A stretch of DNA of 6,059 nucleotides from Candidatus Woesearchaeota archaeon (GTDB lineage Archaea; Nanobdellota; Nanobdellia; Woesearchaeales; UBA525). The stretch is taken from assembly GCA_018221165.1 (NCBI GenBank), contig JAAOYD010000109.1, forward strand, positions 1 to 6,059, given 5' to 3'. Shown here one piece after another: positions 5,897 through 6,059 of the stretch. Below the pieces are notes generated by a model. That model searched no databases. It was not told the DNA's origin and saw nothing but the letters and a program-made list of their open reading frames with translations. The first letter of the stretch is position 1, and the number at the start of each line of letters is the position of its first letter. The translations under genes and the position numbers were made by a program.

Positions 5897-5946
5897 CAGT
5901 AGTCACAAATAGAAAGATTTATATATCAGTACTACCCTACAGTAGT
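5897..5946 (+). promoter_or_regulatory. Three CAGTANT heptamers around the second TATA box
   Basis: CAGTAGT at 5897-5903, CAGTACT at 5927-5933 and CAGTAGT at 5940-5946 sit upstream of the TATA box, just after it, and at the expected transcript start. The second contains the palindrome AGTACT and the third is part of the inverted repeat CTAC-A-GTAG (5937-5945). The placement is what one would expect of operators for a repressor that blocks TBP or polymerase. This is an inference from one sequence. Confidence 0.35.
5918..5925 (+). promoter_or_regulatory. TATA box of the downstream unit
   Basis: TTTATATA is preceded by a purine-rich BRE-like AGAAAGA at 5911-5917. The usual archaeal spacing of about 26 nt from its centre predicts transcription start near 5947-5948. 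That matches the 5' edge of a strong helix and lies only about 5 nt before an ATG at 5953. Confidence 0.65.
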
Positions 5947-6037
5947 TAGGGGATGGGAGCTGGTCTAGCAGATCTCTACGATCTCACGCTTCTACCACCT
6001 CACCACCCTTCGAGCGTTCCACGTTCCCTCCCCTACC
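5947..6037 (+). ncRNA. Candidate small structured RNA, about 90 nt
   Basis: The ends pair strongly. 5947-5953 pairs with 6029-6035 and 5955-5960 pairs with 6023-6028, giving 13 pairs with one bulged T (5954) and one G-U. Inside, AGATC 5970-5974 pairs with GATCT 5980-5984 around a 5-nt loop, and ACGCT 5986-5990 pairs with AGCGT 6013-6017 around a C-rich loop, making a three-way junction. TGGT 5961-5964 could also pair with ACCA 5994-5997 in that loop as a pseudoknot. The TATA box predicts a start at the first base of the helix, and a T8 tract begins two bases after the helix ends. I find no C/D boxes, no ACA tail, no tRNA fold and no match to SRP or RNase P RNA motifs that I know. The competing reading is a protein-coding start at 5953. 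Confidence 0.4.
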
Positions 6038-6059
6038 TTTTTTTTACGGAATTCTTCCA
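5953..6059 (+). CDS. Possible 5' end of a partial ORF (alternative to the ncRNA)
   Basis: An ATG at 5953 opens a frame of 35 codons without a stop up to the window edge, beginning MGAGLADLYDLTLLPPHHPS. I recognise no family. It lies about 31 nt after the TATA-box centre, so the leader would be about 5 nt, with no proper Shine-Dalgarno spacing (AGGGG abuts the ATG). An open frame of this length arises often by chance, and it would have to read through both the long helix and the T8 tract, which it would translate as Leu-Phe-Phe. It is listed because the sequence past the window could turn it into an ordinary gene. It should be read as exclusive with the RNA call. Confidence 0.3.
   Translation, partial: MGAGLADLYDLTLLPPHHPSSVPRSLPYLFFTEFF
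6038..6045 (+). terminator. T8 tract after the candidate RNA
   Basis: Eight consecutive T residues begin two bases after the 3' strand of the terminal helix (6023-6035). A G-C-rich helix followed by a T tract is the strongest form of intrinsic terminator. If the frame at 5953 is a real gene, this is merely coding sequence. Confidence 0.45.

Noticed and set aside
5947..6037. The region as a tRNA, 5S, SRP or RNase P RNA
   Set aside because: It shows no D/anticodon/T arm pattern on either strand, and none of the conserved loops of those RNAs that I know; it is also too short for SRP or typical RNase P RNA.

Overview
The window looks like a piece of an archaeal chromosome, probably from a small-genome DPANN-type lineage (Woesearchaeota/Pacearchaeota-like). 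The archaeal signs are three tRNA genes without an encoded CCA, TATA boxes placed about 26 nt before predicted transcript starts, an apparently leaderless GTG-start gene, oligo-T terminators and an archaeal-style DHH/DHHA1 phosphoesterase. The DPANN placement is weaker. It rests on the tight packing and on a Cys-rich C-terminal module (CxDSDG...CP.GC.DGAC) that I recall from surface proteins of such archaea. TGA is used as stop throughout, so the code is standard.

Unit 1 (1 to about 1315) is a mixed tRNA/mRNA unit: tRNA-Glu(CUC), a DHH-DHHA1 phosphoesterase, tRNA-Leu(CAG), tRNA-Gly(CCC), then a T5 terminator. I see no internal promoter, so the mRNA is probably released by tRNA processing. The first two bases of tRNA-Leu are the last two bases of the phosphoesterase stop codon, so tRNA 5' maturation and an intact mRNA stop exclude each other. 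All three tRNAs have C at position 34.

Unit 2 (TATA box at 1333 to a T7 terminator at 5865) is a tightly coupled four-gene envelope operon. It encodes a DUF2339-type protein with about 18 membrane segments, a small three-segment membrane protein of unknown function, a secreted and membrane-anchored protein with a discoidin-like (F5/8C) domain and eight thrombospondin type 3 calcium-binding repeats, and a lipoprotein with two cysteine-rich modules. Two junctions are 4-nt ATGA overlaps (one if the GTG start is right for the second gene) and the third gap is 4 nt, so the products are probably made together. A surface adhesion or envelope complex is a reasonable inference, not a demonstrated function.

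Unit 3 (5866 to the window end) starts with a second TATA box surrounded by three CAGTANT heptamers. The transcript expected from it would begin where a 13-bp G-rich/C-rich helix begins, and the other strand of that helix ends directly at a T8 tract. This looks like a small structured RNA of about 90 nt. An open frame starting at 5953 and running off the window is the competing reading, and the two cannot be separated from this sequence alone.
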